46,918 nucleotides of DNA, taken from assembly GCA_023251835.1 (NCBI GenBank), contig JAHEXZ010000039.1, positions 1-46,918 of the forward strand. Direction: 5' to 3'. Origin of the DNA: Bacteroidota bacterium. GTDB taxonomy: Bacteria; Bacteroidota; Bacteroidia; 2-12-FULL-35-15. Every line of letters begins with the position of its first letter. Position 1 is the stretch's first letter. Below the pieces are notes generated by a model. That model worked only from the letters and a program-made list of their open reading frames with translations, searched no databases and was not told the DNA's origin. Position numbers and translations under genes: made by a program. Below, piece by piece: positions 8,710 to 17,174 of the stretch.

Positions 8710-9135
8710 GTGAAAAGAGCAAGCCTTGTAAGCATCCTTATCCAGATATTAAGTGGTGCAGCAATATATAGTCAAAGCTTTAGTACAAGCCTGTTTAGAT
8801 TTTGCAAACAAATGGGCGAAACTATTACAATAGCAGAGCTTGATAAGTGCCCGAAACTTTCTCCTAAAAATAAAAATGTAGAAGTAAAATCATTTACCGT
8901 AGATATCTTTGTAAAAAGTAATACCGAAATGCCGGAAAATATTTCTGAATTTGGCAAAGATGGACTTTTTCTGGAGTACAAAATTAAGGGAGATACCTTA
9001 TCTGAAGAAGTGTTTGAATATTTCAGGAAGGCTGGTAACAGCCATCTGAAAATTGTTATTGATGACATTGTAGCTATTGAAAATGGAAAAGAAGGTAAAT
9101 ACCCTGGCTTTACTTTTTATTTACATAACAAATAA
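8710..9135 (+). CDS. Small secreted protein, paralogue of the protein at 7769
   Basis: A 141-residue protein, again with a GTG start and a signal peptide (MKRASLVSILIQILSGAAIYSQ). It aligns with the 7769 product along its whole length: FRFCKQMGETITIAELDKCP against FSICNNKSITINHANLEKCP, then VEVKSFTVDIFV against IKIKSFSLSILV, and IVIDDIVAIENGKEGKYPGF near the end. The ITIAEL-x-KC...FTV...DDI order is reminiscent of GldM C-terminal domains, which begin with I-x-x-x-E/A-L and end with an eDI-x-A-x-x-G stretch. That link is a hypothesis. Two cysteines (F-x-x-C and KCP) are conserved between the pair and may form a disulfide. Confidence 0.7.
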   Translation: MKRASLVSILIQILSGAAIYSQSFSTSLFRFCKQMGETITIAELDKCPKLSPKNKNVEVKSFTVDIFVKSNTEMPENISEFGKDGLFLEYKIKGDTLSEEVFEYFRKAGNSHLKIVIDDIVAIENGKEGKYPGFTFYLHNK

Positions 9136-9156
9136 AAGCTATATATAGCCCAGACA

Positions 9157-10014
9157 CTATTGTGTTTTTGTCATCGATTGCGGTGTACATATAATAAAAT
9201 CGCCTAAGCCCATCACCTCTGTAGCTAATGTATCTATATCAGGTTGTTCTGTTGAACCAATAGTAAAAACTTTTAAATCCGGTTTTTCCTGTTTCAGATA
9301 CCATTCAATTCCTTCGTGGTAATTACTATGGTATGAGCCGTTGTAATGAATAAACGTTTTTGTTTTACTCCAGTTCTTTAATATAAAATAAGCCATGGTA
9401 GCATCTTTTATAGCTTGTGATTTCGGAAGATTTTCTCCTCCATGACCGCCAGCTGATTCAAAAATTTCTTTATAGGTTTTTAAGTTACCATCATATTTCA
9501 TTGGCAAAGGAGAAATCCATTTTTTTGCTTCGGTATCAATACTATCAAGTTTTTCAATCCCTTTACTATAAACCATATTTGCATATCGCCTTGGAATATT
9601 GGTTGCTATAAAATTTAAATGATTGTTTTTTGCCGCTTCAATAAGCGGTTTGTAATCGGTTTTATAATTCGACCATAATTTTACTTCATCTTTAAATGTT
9701 TTATCAGAAATCTTACCCTGCAAATATTCATTCAATGCAATTTGATCATCTGCCTCAAACATTTCTGCTCCAAGAATCAGGTTATTTTTCTTTATTTCAA
9801 TCAAATCTTTTGTAAGTTCTAATTGTAACCAGTGGCAGATAGGGTTGTCATGAAGTTCCCCAAACAAAATGATATCGGCTTCTTTAGCTTTTTTTAACAA
9901 CTGTGAATAATCACTTTCTTTGCCCTGTATATCATATATCTTATAGGCTGGTTTAACTTCTTTATATGCCGAAAAAACAAAGAGAAGCATCCACATAAAT
10001 AAAATCTTTTTCAT
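9157..10014 (-). CDS. ChaN-like haem-binding/TIKI-superfamily protein
   Basis: A 285-residue exported protein of the ChaN/DUF399 family, placed by others in the erythromycin-esterase/TIKI superfamily. Diagnostic pieces are DIILFGELHDNPICHWLQ near residue 50, GAEMFEADDQ near 85, and the C-terminal FIHYNGSYHSNYHEGIEWYL. Family members in proteobacteria bind haem and are associated with iron uptake; in Bacteroidota the role is unproven and a peptidase-like function is possible. The N-terminus (MKKILFMWMLLFVFSAYKEVKP) is a signal peptide; there is no Cys for lipidation. It stands alone and converges with the secreted protein gene at 8710. Confidence 0.85.
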   Translation of the reverse strand: MKKILFMWMLLFVFSAYKEVKPAYKIYDIQGKESDYSQLLKKAKEADIILFGELHDNPICHWLQLELTKDLIEIKKNNLILGAEMFEADDQIALNEYLQGKISDKTFKDEVKLWSNYKTDYKPLIEAAKNNHLNFIATNIPRRYANMVYSKGIEKLDSIDTEAKKWISPLPMKYDGNLKTYKEIFESAGGHGGENLPKSQAIKDATMAYFILKNWSKTKTFIHYNGSYHSNYHEGIEWYLKQEKPDLKVFTIGSTEQPDIDTLATEVMGLGDFIICTPQSMTKTQ

Positions 10015-10045
10015 AGAGAAATCGTATTTAAGTTTTAAATTGAGC

Positions 10046-10053
10046 CAAAAGTA
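10046..10053 (-). promoter_or_regulatory. -7 element of the ChaN-like gene
   Basis: On the minus strand TACTTTTG fits TAnnTTTG, 31 bases upstream of the ATG. No -33 element is seen. Confidence 0.4.
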
Positions 10054-10124
10054 ATAATAATAATAAGTTTAAAAAACAGCCACAGATTCACAGATTGGTA
10101 TTCACATTATTTATTCACCCTTAC

Positions 10125-10157
10125 TTGCTGTTAATCCTGTTGCTTTTTTTATATTTG
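10125..10157 (+). promoter_or_regulatory. ssb promoter
   Basis: TATATTTG (10150-10157) fits the -7 consensus, with TTG at 10125-10127 some 22 bases upstream as a -33 candidate. The ATG of ssb is at 10195. Confidence 0.5.
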
Positions 10158-10194
10158 CTATTGAAATTAATTAATAAAAGACATAGCACTATTT

Positions 10195-10599
10195 ATGGCA
10201 GGATTAAACAAAGTAATTTTAGTTGGCAATTTGGGTAAAGACCCTGAAGTTCGCCACCTCGAAGGAGGAGTGGCTGTTGCAAATTTTTCATTGGCAACTT
10301 CTGAATCGTATAAAGATAAAACCGGCCAACGTATTGAACAAACAGAGTGGCACAATATAGTTGTATGGCGCGGACTTGCAGAAGCTGCTGAAAAATATCT
10401 AAAAAAAGGAACAACCGTTTACCTGGAAGGAAAACTCCGTACCCGTTCCTGGGATGATAAAGAAGGACATAAACGTTATATCACCGAAGTGGTAGGGGAT
10501 ACATTTACAGTTTTAAACAGAAAAGAAAGTAGTCCAACAAGTAGTGAAGAAGTAACTAATGGTATTGGTGCTAAAACAGGTGATGATTTACCGTTTTAA
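10195..10599 (+). CDS. ssb: Single-stranded DNA-binding protein
   Basis: Cytosolic OB-fold protein of 134 residues that coats single-stranded DNA in replication, recombination and repair. It begins [20 protein letters not shown], continues with [13 protein letters not shown] and [23 protein letters not shown], and ends in the acidic tip DDLPF that binds partner proteins. It is followed on the same strand by gldE and gldD, an order I know from other Bacteroidota, separated here by a REP-like element. Confidence 0.96.
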   Translation: MAGLNKVILVGNLGKDPEVRHLEGGVAVANFSLATSESYKDKTGQRIEQTEWHNIVVWRGLAEAAEKYLKKGTTVYLEGKLRTRSWDDKEGHKRYITEVVGDTFTVLNRKESSPTSSEEVTNGIGAKTGDDLPF

Positions 10600-10607
10600 A
10601 AATTATG

Positions 10608-10676
10608 CTGAGCGAATGAGTTTGCAATGGTTAGTGAGCTTGTCGAACTATTGCAAACTTATTCAGTCGAAGTATA
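10608..10676 (+). repeat. REP-like element, family 1 copy A
   Basis: Between ssb and gldE. GAATGAGTTTGCAA (10614-10627) pairs with TTGCAAACTTATTC (10651-10664), 13 of 14, and the element ends in CAGTCGAAGTATA. The block order and end match the copy at 15441-15500, and partly 7585-7626. Confidence 0.75.
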
Positions 10677-10745
10677 TGATTAATGTTTGGCTTTAATTTT
10701 TCAATATTTTACAGTTGAGCATTTTTAATTTTAAACTCCATAAGA

Positions 10746-12104
10746 TTGGATTCCACGAGTAGTATTATCTTTTGCAGCAGCTTACCACTTATAGGTATTG
10801 TCGTCAAAACTTTTTCGATAAGTATTTTACTGACTATTCTATCTATATTGGTATTGTTGGTGCTTATTGCTTTTGTTTCTGCTGCAGAATCTGCTTTTTT
10901 TTCACTCACTCCAACCGAAATGGAAGAGCTGAAAACGTCAGGGTTAAAAACAGACGAAAAAATACTGACATTGATAAACACTCCAAAACGTTTATTAGCC
11001 ACTCTTTTAATCAGCGTTAATTTTTTGAGCATTGCAATTGTTATTCTTAACTCCACTTTTATTTTTGGGGAAGAGGGTTGGTTTGACTTTTCGCAAAACC
11101 ACATGCTGGGTTTTATTATTCAGGTTGTGCTGCTAACATTCCTTATTTTATTAGTTGGAGAGGTTACTCCCAAGATTTATGCTACTCAAAATGCTTTAAA
11201 TGCAACCCGGATCTTAGTTTATTTTGTACAATTTTTACAACGGATATTTTATCCGGTAAGTTCTTTTTTAATTCTGTCAACCTCTTTGCTTGACAAGCTG
11301 ATAAAACCCCAATTACATAATATTTCTATGGATGAGCTGTCACAAGCCTTAGACCTCACCAGCGATGATGATATAGCAGAGGAAGACCATAAAATATTGC
11401 AGGGAATAGTAAAATTCGGAAATATTGAAGTAAAACAAATCATGAAACCCCGAATGGATATTATAGCTTTCGGATACACAACTTCATATAAAAAATTGTT
11501 GGAAAACATTACTATTTCAGGGTTTTCACGAATACCAATATATAAAGATACATTTGATAATATTGCCGGAGTGCTTTATACAAAGGATTTACTCCAGTAC
11601 TTGAATAATGATGATAGTTTTCAATGGCAGGGAATAATCCGGCCTCCATTTTATGTTCCTGAGAATAAAAAAATTGATGATTTGTTACGTGAATTCCAGC
11701 ATAAAAAAATTCATCTTGCAGTTGTTGTGGATGAATATGGTGGTACTTCCGGTATAGTTACATTAGAGGATGTAATAGAAGAAATAGTAGGGGAGATAAA
11801 TGATGAGTTTGATGACGATGATTTAACCTATTCCAAACTCGATAATAATAACTATGTATTTGAAGGTAAAGCCCATTTAAATGATGTATTCCGTATTCTG
11901 GAAGTTGACAGTGATGAATTTGAAGATGCAAAGGAAAAAGCAGATTCACTGGCCGGGCTCATTATTGAGATGGAGGGACGTATTCCTGTTAAAAATGAAA
12001 AAATAAAATTCAAAAATCTCATCTTTACTGTAGAATCGGCCGATAACCGTAAAATTAAACGGGTAAAAATAACCATTGTCAGAGATGCAGAAGAAAATAA
12101 ATAA
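10746..12104 (+). CDS. gldE: Gliding motility protein GldE (CNNM/CorC-type CBS protein)
   Basis: Inner-membrane protein of 452 residues. An N-terminal DUF21/CNNM membrane domain (helices within about 25-200, including VLLVLIAFVSAAESAFFSL) is followed by a CBS pair (about 225-345, with IMKPRMDIIAF and VVVDEYGGTSGIVTLEDV) and a C-terminal CorC/HlyC domain (about 360-450). GldE is the Bacteroidota member associated with gliding and T9SS function, related to Mg2+/Co2+ transport proteins. The start appears to be TTG at 10746, since no in-frame ATG precedes the conserved DSTSS beginning. Its end overlaps gldD by 29 bases. Confidence 0.9.
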   Translation: MDSTSSIIFCSSLPLIGIVVKTFSISILLTILSILVLLVLIAFVSAAESAFFSLTPTEMEELKTSGLKTDEKILTLINTPKRLLATLLISVNFLSIAIVILNSTFIFGEEGWFDFSQNHMLGFIIQVVLLTFLILLVGEVTPKIYATQNALNATRILVYFVQFLQRIFYPVSSFLILSTSLLDKLIKPQLHNISMDELSQALDLTSDDDIAEEDHKILQGIVKFGNIEVKQIMKPRMDIIAFGYTTSYKKLLENITISGFSRIPIYKDTFDNIAGVLYTKDLLQYLNNDDSFQWQGIIRPPFYVPENKKIDDLLREFQHKKIHLAVVVDEYGGTSGIVTLEDVIEEIVGEINDEFDDDDLTYSKLDNNNYVFEGKAHLNDVFRILEVDSDEFEDAKEKADSLAGLIIEMEGRIPVKNEKIKFKNLIFTVESADNRKIKRVKITIVRDAEENK

Positions 12105-12798
12105 ATATGTTGGAGCCGTGATTATCATTTTTGCCAGTATAAAAAATTCTTTCTCACTACTATTCGTATCTTTTATTTGTTGCGTTGTTTATCTTTCTCT
12201 GATAGCCTGCGGTGATGGTGATGATACTATTGCCCCTAAACCCAGAGCGTATTTTAGAATAGCATTTCCTGAAAAAAAATATGTGATGTATGATTCGGCC
12301 TGTCCGTTTAAATTTGAAATTCCTGCTTATTCACAAATGGAGAACGATAAAAGTTATCGTGCTGAACCCTGTTGGCTAAACCTGAATTTTCCAAGATTTC
12401 ATGGGACTATACATCTTAGTTATAAGCCTGTAAATAATAATATCCAGGAATATTTAGAGGATACCTATACACTTGCATCCAGGCACCAGATAAAAGCTTC
12501 AGGTATTGAAGAGCAGTTGATTGCAAAAGATTCGGATAGGGTGTATGGCTTGATTTATCGGATAAAAGGAAATGCCGCTTCATCCGTCCAGTTTTTTCTT
12601 ACCGATAGTGTACATCATTTCATAAGGGGTGCTTTATACTTCAATGCCACACCCAATACGGATTCAATCACAACTGTTGTTGAGTTTATAGAGAAAGATA
12701 TCCAACAAATGATTACTACCTTTGAATGGAAAAATGGTGTAACGCTATCAGGCCGCTTTCCTGAGGCTATGCATAAAAAACAAAATGGAGGCAAATAA
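12076..12798 (+). CDS. gldD: Gliding motility lipoprotein GldD
   Basis: A 240-residue lipoprotein required for gliding in flavobacteria. A hydrophobic signal (about 24-44) ends in the lipobox YLSLIAC (Cys about 45). The mature N-terminus KPRAYFRIAFPEKKYVMYD and the later RAEPCWLNLNFPRFHGTIH are typical of GldD. The ATG at 12076 overlaps gldE; the second Met (12085) is equally possible. The 3' end overlaps that of the convergent ctaA gene by 51 bases, so the last 17 codons are coding on both strands. Confidence 0.9.
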   Translation: MSEMQKKINKYVGAVIIIFASIKNSFSLLFVSFICCVVYLSLIACGDGDDTIAPKPRAYFRIAFPEKKYVMYDSACPFKFEIPAYSQMENDKSYRAEPCWLNLNFPRFHGTIHLSYKPVNNNIQEYLEDTYTLASRHQIKASGIEEQLIAKDSDRVYGLIYRIKGNAASSVQFFLTDSVHHFIRGALYFNATPNTDSITTVVEFIEKDIQQMITTFEWKNGVTLSGRFPEAMHKKQNGGK

Positions 12799-13776
12799 TA
12801 CAAAGGCCCCTGTCTGGTGCAACACCCCCATTGTTATTGGTACCGCATATATCAATGTAATGATGCCAAGTAAAAACTGAACAGCTACAACACCTAACAT
12901 AAAATTAGATGCTTTACGTTGTAATAATGTAAGTGTCATCTGTCTTGTTTTATCCCATAAAAATACAATAGCAATAACAACTGCATAAGCAATATACCTG
13001 TGTATAAACTGCACCCCCGCAGGGTTTTCAACAAAGTTCCTCAAAAACGGGTCAAATGATATGATGGTATCAGGGAAGTATGAGAAACCCATTCTTGGGA
13101 ATGTATTGTAAAATAAACCAGCCTTCAACCCGGCCACAAATGCTCCGTAAATAATCTGCAAAACAGTAAGTACAAAAGCCATGATTGCCAAGCGTTTTAC
13201 CTTTTTGGTAATCTTATTTTCTTTTATAGTATTGGGATACAACAAATCCAAGGCATACCAGAATGTAAAACCAAAAACAGTAAAAGCACTTATAAGATGT
13301 GCTGCCAGCCGGTAATGACTTACATGCGGCTCCTTTTGCAGACCACTTTTAACCATAAACCAGCCCAACACTCCCTGTAAAGCCCCTAAAGCAAGCAACA
13401 CAAACATTTTCTTTAACAAGTACCTGTCAAATTTATTTTTTAACAGGAAATAAAAAAATGGTATCAGAAATACTACACCAATAGTTCTGCCTAACAAACG
13501 GTGAATATACTCCCACCAGTAAATAGATTTAAATTCTTCAAGTGTAAATTGATTATTGATCAGCTGGTACTCTGGCGATTGCTTATATTTTTCAAAAGGT
13601 ATCTGCCAGTCAACTTCACTTATGGGAGGGAAAGAGCCAACAATCATATTCCATTCTACCATTGACAATCCGGAATGTGTGAGGCGCGTGATACCACCAA
13701 TCACAACCATTGTATAAATTAAAGAACAGCCGGCAAGTAGCCATATTATAATGGATTTATGAGAATTTGCTTTCAT
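12748..13776 (-). CDS. ctaA: Haem A synthase (COX15/CtaA family)
   Basis: Polytopic inner-membrane enzyme of 342 residues that oxidises the C8 methyl of haem O to make haem A for cytochrome oxidase. About eight membrane helices are visible. Haem-ligand histidines are in WWEYIHRLLGR, HLISAFTVF, QFIHRYIAYAV and GVLHQTGAF. The N-terminal GGITRLTHSGLSMVEWN is diagnostic for the COX15 type. It is divergent to hemB with about 157 bases between start codons, a grouping that makes sense since both belong to haem synthesis. Confidence 0.95.
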   Translation of the reverse strand: MKANSHKSIIIWLLAGCSLIYTMVVIGGITRLTHSGLSMVEWNMIVGSFPPISEVDWQIPFEKYKQSPEYQLINNQFTLEEFKSIYWWEYIHRLLGRTIGVVFLIPFFYFLLKNKFDRYLLKKMFVLLALGALQGVLGWFMVKSGLQKEPHVSHYRLAAHLISAFTVFGFTFWYALDLLYPNTIKENKITKKVKRLAIMAFVLTVLQIIYGAFVAGLKAGLFYNTFPRMGFSYFPDTIISFDPFLRNFVENPAGVQFIHRYIAYAVVIAIVFLWDKTRQMTLTLLQRKASNFMLGVVAVQFLLGIITLIYAVPITMGVLHQTGAFVLFASILFFMHSLRKAA

Positions 13777-13801
13777 AAAATTTTCACATATTTAGTGTGT
13801 C

Positions 13802-13809
13802 CAAAGTTA
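13802..13809 (-). promoter_or_regulatory. -7 element of ctaA
   Basis: TAACTTTG on the minus strand fits TAnnTTTG and lies 25 bases before the ctaA ATG. Confidence 0.45.
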
Positions 13810-13899
13810 CTAATAGTTATTACGCTTAAAGCGTTTTATGCACTTTTAGTTTCTTACAAATTCTGCTGTCACCAGAAAGCTCCCGCTTTTGAAAAAGCG

Positions 13900-13907
13900 T
13901 ATATTTG
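13900..13907 (+). promoter_or_regulatory. -7 element of hemB
   Basis: TATATTTG fits TAnnTTTG. It lies inside the longest reading frame for hemB (TTG at 13889), so transcription would begin downstream of that codon; this supports the ATG at 13934 as the true start. Confidence 0.5.
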
Positions 13908-13933
13908 TACTCTATATTTTATTTTTTGTTAAC

Positions 13934-14902
13934 ATGCTACAACGCCCAAGAAGACTAAGAAAGAATGCCATTGTTCGTGAAATGGTTGCTGAAACAAAAC
14001 TTTCAAAGGATATGTTTATTTATCCCTATTTTGTTGTTAATGGGAAAAATGTGGTTCATCCTATAGCCGCCATGCCCGGCATTAATCATTATTCAGTGGA
14101 TGAGTTGTTGAAAGATGTGGAGAAAGGGCTAAAATCAGGAATCAACAAAATTATATTGTTTGGAGTAGGGGAATCTAAAACAGAAGATGCAAGCTCTTCA
14201 TTCAGCGATAATGCTATTGTGGTAAAAGCAGTAAGGGCTTTGAAAGAAAAATTTGGGGAACAGCTCTATGTTATTACAGATATATGTGTATGTGCTTATA
14301 CAACACATGGTCATTGCGGAATTATTCATAATGAATATGTACATAATGACGATTCTGTTAAAGTATTGGCACAAATGGCACTAGCACATGCACAGGCAGG
14401 AGTTGATATGGTAGCGCCAAGCGATATGATGGATGGACGTATTCTGGCTATGCGTGAATTGCTTGATAAAAACGGTTTTGAAAATACAGCAATCATGTCG
14501 TATTCTATAAAATATGCTTCAGCCTATTATGGCCCTTTCAGGGAAGCTGCTGATTCAGCACCACAAAAAGGCGACAGAAAATCCTATCAGATGGATTTTA
14601 GAAATGGCAATGAATCATTGACTGAAGGTTTGCTGGATGAAGCTGAAGGAGCAGATGTGCTGATGGTAAAACCTGCTTTGGCTTATATGGATGTGATTTT
14701 CAACTTACGCAAAAACACATTGCTACCAATTGCATGCTACAATGTTTCGGGAGAATATTCTATGGTAAAAGCTGCTGCTGCAAATGGATGGATTGATGAG
14801 CAAAAGATTGTGATGGAAAACATGTATGCTTTTGCCCGGGCGGGTGCTAACCTTATCATTACATATCATACAAAAGATATTTTGGAGAGAGACTGGATTT
14901 GA
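13934..14902 (+). CDS. hemB: Delta-aminolevulinic acid dehydratase (porphobilinogen synthase)
   Basis: Cytosolic enzyme joining two 5-aminolevulinate molecules into porphobilinogen in haem synthesis. With the ATG at 13934 it is 322 residues, a normal length, beginning MLQRPRRLRKNAIVREMV. The Zn-binding Cys cluster is ITDICVCAYTTHGHCG; the Schiff-base lysines are in MSYSIKYASAYYGPF and VLMVKPALAYMD. The longer frame from a TTG at 13889 is rejected because a -7 promoter element lies within it. Divergent from ctaA. Confidence 0.96.
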   Translation: MLQRPRRLRKNAIVREMVAETKLSKDMFIYPYFVVNGKNVVHPIAAMPGINHYSVDELLKDVEKGLKSGINKIILFGVGESKTEDASSSFSDNAIVVKAVRALKEKFGEQLYVITDICVCAYTTHGHCGIIHNEYVHNDDSVKVLAQMALAHAQAGVDMVAPSDMMDGRILAMRELLDKNGFENTAIMSYSIKYASAYYGPFREAADSAPQKGDRKSYQMDFRNGNESLTEGLLDEAEGADVLMVKPALAYMDVIFNLRKNTLLPIACYNVSGEYSMVKAAAANGWIDEQKIVMENMYAFARAGANLIITYHTKDILERDWI

Positions 14903-15043
14903 TTTTCATTCGCACATTCACATATCAGTATATTGTATAGATATGCTGATTATAAATATCTACAAGCCATCTCAAAAATATAATAACATAACTTTAACCC
15001 CAAAAACGTTAAACCTTAAACAGCCCAATAACCAATAGAAACA

Positions 15044-15373
15044 ATGAAAACATCCGAGATTAAATTCACCGTAACGCTTGATGAGAATAATTTACCTGAG
15101 AAAATTGACTGGGTTGCGGCAGAGGCAAACGAAGCAAGCACAAGCAAATCGGTAATGATTGCACTGTGGGATGCGAAAGAAAACAATACCTTACGTATTG
15201 ATTTATGGACCAAAGATATGTTGATTGATGAAATGAAACAGTTTTATCATCAATGTCTGCTATCTATGGCTGATACATTTGAACGTTCTACCGGAGAGTC
15301 TGAAGTTGCAAAAGGGATGCGTGATTATGCACAGCAGTTTGGTGAACAAATGAAATTAATTGTCCAAAAATAA
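15044..15373 (+). CDS. gldC: Gliding motility protein GldC
   Basis: A 109-residue soluble protein whose sequence (MKTSEIKFTVTLDENNLPEKI, WVAAEANEASTSKSVMIALWD, LWTKDMLIDEMKQFYHQ) matches GldC. GldC has no known enzyme activity; in Flavobacterium johnsoniae it aids gliding and stabilises the GldB lipoprotein. The usual neighbour gldB is not here; the gene lies between hemB and the convergent engB gene, which often accompanies gldB/gldC. A REP-like element separates it from engB. Confidence 0.88.
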   Translation: MKTSEIKFTVTLDENNLPEKIDWVAAEANEASTSKSVMIALWDAKENNTLRIDLWTKDMLIDEMKQFYHQCLLSMADTFERSTGESEVAKGMRDYAQQFGEQMKLIVQK

Positions 15374-15440
15374 ACTAAAATATACTGAATCTTACTGCGT
15401 TTGTGATGGCAAAACACGTTAGAGTCAGTAATACTGGGCA

Positions 15441-15500
15441 GATGAGTTTACCGGTTGCTGAGCATAGCCGAAGCACGCAAACTCATTCAGCCGAAGTATA
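15441..15500 (+). repeat. REP-like element, family 1 copy B
   Basis: A 60-base element between the convergent gldC and engB. GATGAGTTT at its left pairs with AAACTCATT near its right, an inner GCTGAGC...CCGAAGC block is present, and it ends in CAGCCGAAGTATA as in copies A and C. Confidence 0.75.
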
Positions 15501-15537
15501 AATGGGAAATATAGGATCAATAAGTTGAGAATATATC

Positions 15538-16134
15538 CTAAAAAAGTTTATTGGTACTTTCAATAAAAGCCAGCAACTCTGTTCTTCCTGTCTTATCTTC
15601 AGCAGAAGTATAAAAACATAGTGGTAATTCTTCCCAGAATTTTTCAAGCTCAAGCGTATAAGCAGTTATATTATCACTAAATTGTCTTTTGGAAAGTTTA
15701 TCAATTTTTGTGAATACAATCACAAAGGGTATACTATTTTTACCTAACCATCTCATAAATTCAAGATCAATTTTTTGTGCAGATATACGCGAATCAATCA
15801 ACACCATCAGACACACCAGGTTGGAGCGCTTTAATATGTATTGTTGGATGAATACATTCCACTTTTCCCGTTGTTCTTTTGCTACCTTTGCATAACCATA
15901 ACCCGGTAAGTCTACCAAATACCAATTTTGGTTAATCAGAAAATGATTGATAAGCTGTGTTTTTCCGGGCTTTACAGAAGTTTTAGCTAAACTTTTACGA
16001 TTACACAACATATTGATAAGGGATGATTTCCCCACATTGGATCGCCCAATGAAAGCATACTCCGGCAATACAGAAACCGGGCATTTTGCCACTTCTGTAT
16101 TGCTAATTACAAATACTGCTGATTTTATTTCCAT
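15538..16134 (-). CDS. engB: Ribosome biogenesis GTP-binding protein YsxC/EngB
   Basis: A 198-residue TRAFAC-class GTPase acting in large ribosomal subunit assembly. G1 is [11 protein letters not shown], the switch region is [16 protein letters not shown]3 is [10 protein letters not shown]4 is FTKIDKLSK and G5 is SAEDKTG. Length and start ([19 protein letters not shown]) are normal. Directly upstream lies the broken insertion-sequence region. Confidence 0.95.
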   Translation of the reverse strand: MEIKSAVFVISNTEVAKCPVSVLPEYAFIGRSNVGKSSLINMLCNRKSLAKTSVKPGKTQLINHFLINQNWYLVDLPGYGYAKVAKEQREKWNVFIQQYILKRSNLVCLMVLIDSRISAQKIDLEFMRWLGKNSIPFVIVFTKIDKLSKRQFSDNITAYTLELEKFWEELPLCFYTSAEDKTGRTELLAFIESTNKLF

Positions 16135-16186
16135 AGCATAGAGTACCCTTCTTCCTTTGTAAAGTTTTCAAAATAACATCCTCAAA

Positions 16187-16540
16187 CTAAGGATAAATTC
16201 TATAATTGAGTTCAGGAATATCAGAGTGGGATGCAATCCGGCTTTCATCCACATCTGTTTTGCTTACTTTGATTCCTTTCTCATACTTTTTTAGGTTCAA
16301 TCTGACCACAACCATTAGTCCTGTTTTTATTGATGTTTGCTCAATTAATTTTTGCACTGTTTGATAATCGCCCCCCCTCCATGGCCTTATGTACCTGACA
16401 AAACAATCGGTGTTCAATCAGATTCCATTTGGAGCAGTAAGGTGGATAATGACATACGATAACGGACAAACCGGTTTTGGCGACCAAACCAAAATAAGAT
16501 TGAGCCTCTTCCGCAGAAACAAAAATAACAATAAACCTGT
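16187..16540 (-). pseudogene. Remnant of ISAzo13-like transposase (frameshifted C-terminal end)
   Basis: On the minus strand two reading frames together give the C-terminal third of an ISAzo13-type transposase. From about 16534 the frame reads AEEAQSYFGLVAKTGLSVIV, then CHYPPYCSKWNLIEHRLFCQ, the hallmark region around the last catalytic Glu (IEHR). The reading is broken near a run of seven C (16371-16377); the next frame then gives IEQTSIKTGLMVVVRL and ends GIKVS...NYRIYP at 16187, typical of the family's last residues. The N-terminal two thirds are absent, so the element is dead. Confidence 0.82.
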
Positions 16541-16554
16541 AATTCGGCAGATTG

Positions 16555-16803
16555 ATTATAGATTTAATTCCTAAACACCTGTTAGTTCAGTATGTAAGCA
16601 AATTCAAAAGCGATAAATATTGTCATAAATATAAAACCTACGACCAATTAGTAGCTCTTTTGTTCGGACAGCTTTGTAAATATAATACTCTGGAGGATAT
16701 ATCGGTTGGTGTTGGTGTGAGTGAAATCTTTATTACAGACTTAGGGTTACATCAAAGTCCAGCAAAATCTACTATGAGCGATGGCAATAAAAACCGCAAT
16801 TAG
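16555..16803 (+). pseudogene. Remnant of IS4-family transposase N-terminal domain (DUF4372)
   Basis: The plus-strand frame reads LIPKHLLVQYVSKFKSDKYC, DQLVALLFGQLCKYNTLEDI and LGLHQSPAKSTMSDGNKNR, the DUF4372 domain that begins many IS4-family transposases (the last block corresponds to STLSDANKKR). The usual first residues are missing, and the frame ends just after this domain, so the catalytic domain is lost. It abuts the ISAzo13-like remnant head to head, showing that one element interrupted or replaced part of another. Confidence 0.8.
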
Positions 16804-17174
16804 AATAAAAGCGGAGAATACCTTTGTAACGTGTATAAAATTGAGGCGGGTAAATACTTGTCCGCGGCTCAATTGTTTTTCTCTTAATTTTACACCCATG
16901 ATATTATGGTTTATCAGGTTAATAAATACCTTCGTGCAATATTCTCGAATTGAGAACACTTCACTTGGGTTGATGAACTATCGTGTAAGTCTTTGGAAGT
17001 TTTTGAGTAATAATCGGGTAACAAAAATTGCTAAAAAATATAATTATACCTAAGTAAGCAGAAATTATTCTTTCCAAGTAGCCCGTGTTATTAGGGATTT
17101 TAAGCCTTTTTTAGGTGGAGATATATTTTGAAATTTAAACAGACTTTTAATTTTATTTTAAAAACGTACAAAAT
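16804..17174. other. Degenerate DNA after the IS remnants; no gene recognised
   Basis: Open frames of 70-90 codons occur on both strands but none resembles a known protein, and their composition (long hydrophobic and Asn/Lys runs) is unlike neighbouring genes. I take it to be decayed mobile-element or spacer DNA leading into proC. Confidence 0.5.

Noticed and set aside
13889-13933. TTG-initiated hydrophobic extension of hemB, resembling a signal peptide
   Set aside because: HemB is cytosolic, and a -7 promoter element lies within the extension.
14918-14975. Imperfect inverted repeat (ATCAGTATAT...ATATGCTGAT) after hemB
   Set aside because: The stem is short, AT-only in part, and lacks a T-run; not strong enough to call a terminator.
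16747-17053. Overlapping 70- and 90-codon frames on opposite strands
   Set aside because: No similarity to known proteins, and they lie in decayed insertion-sequence DNA.
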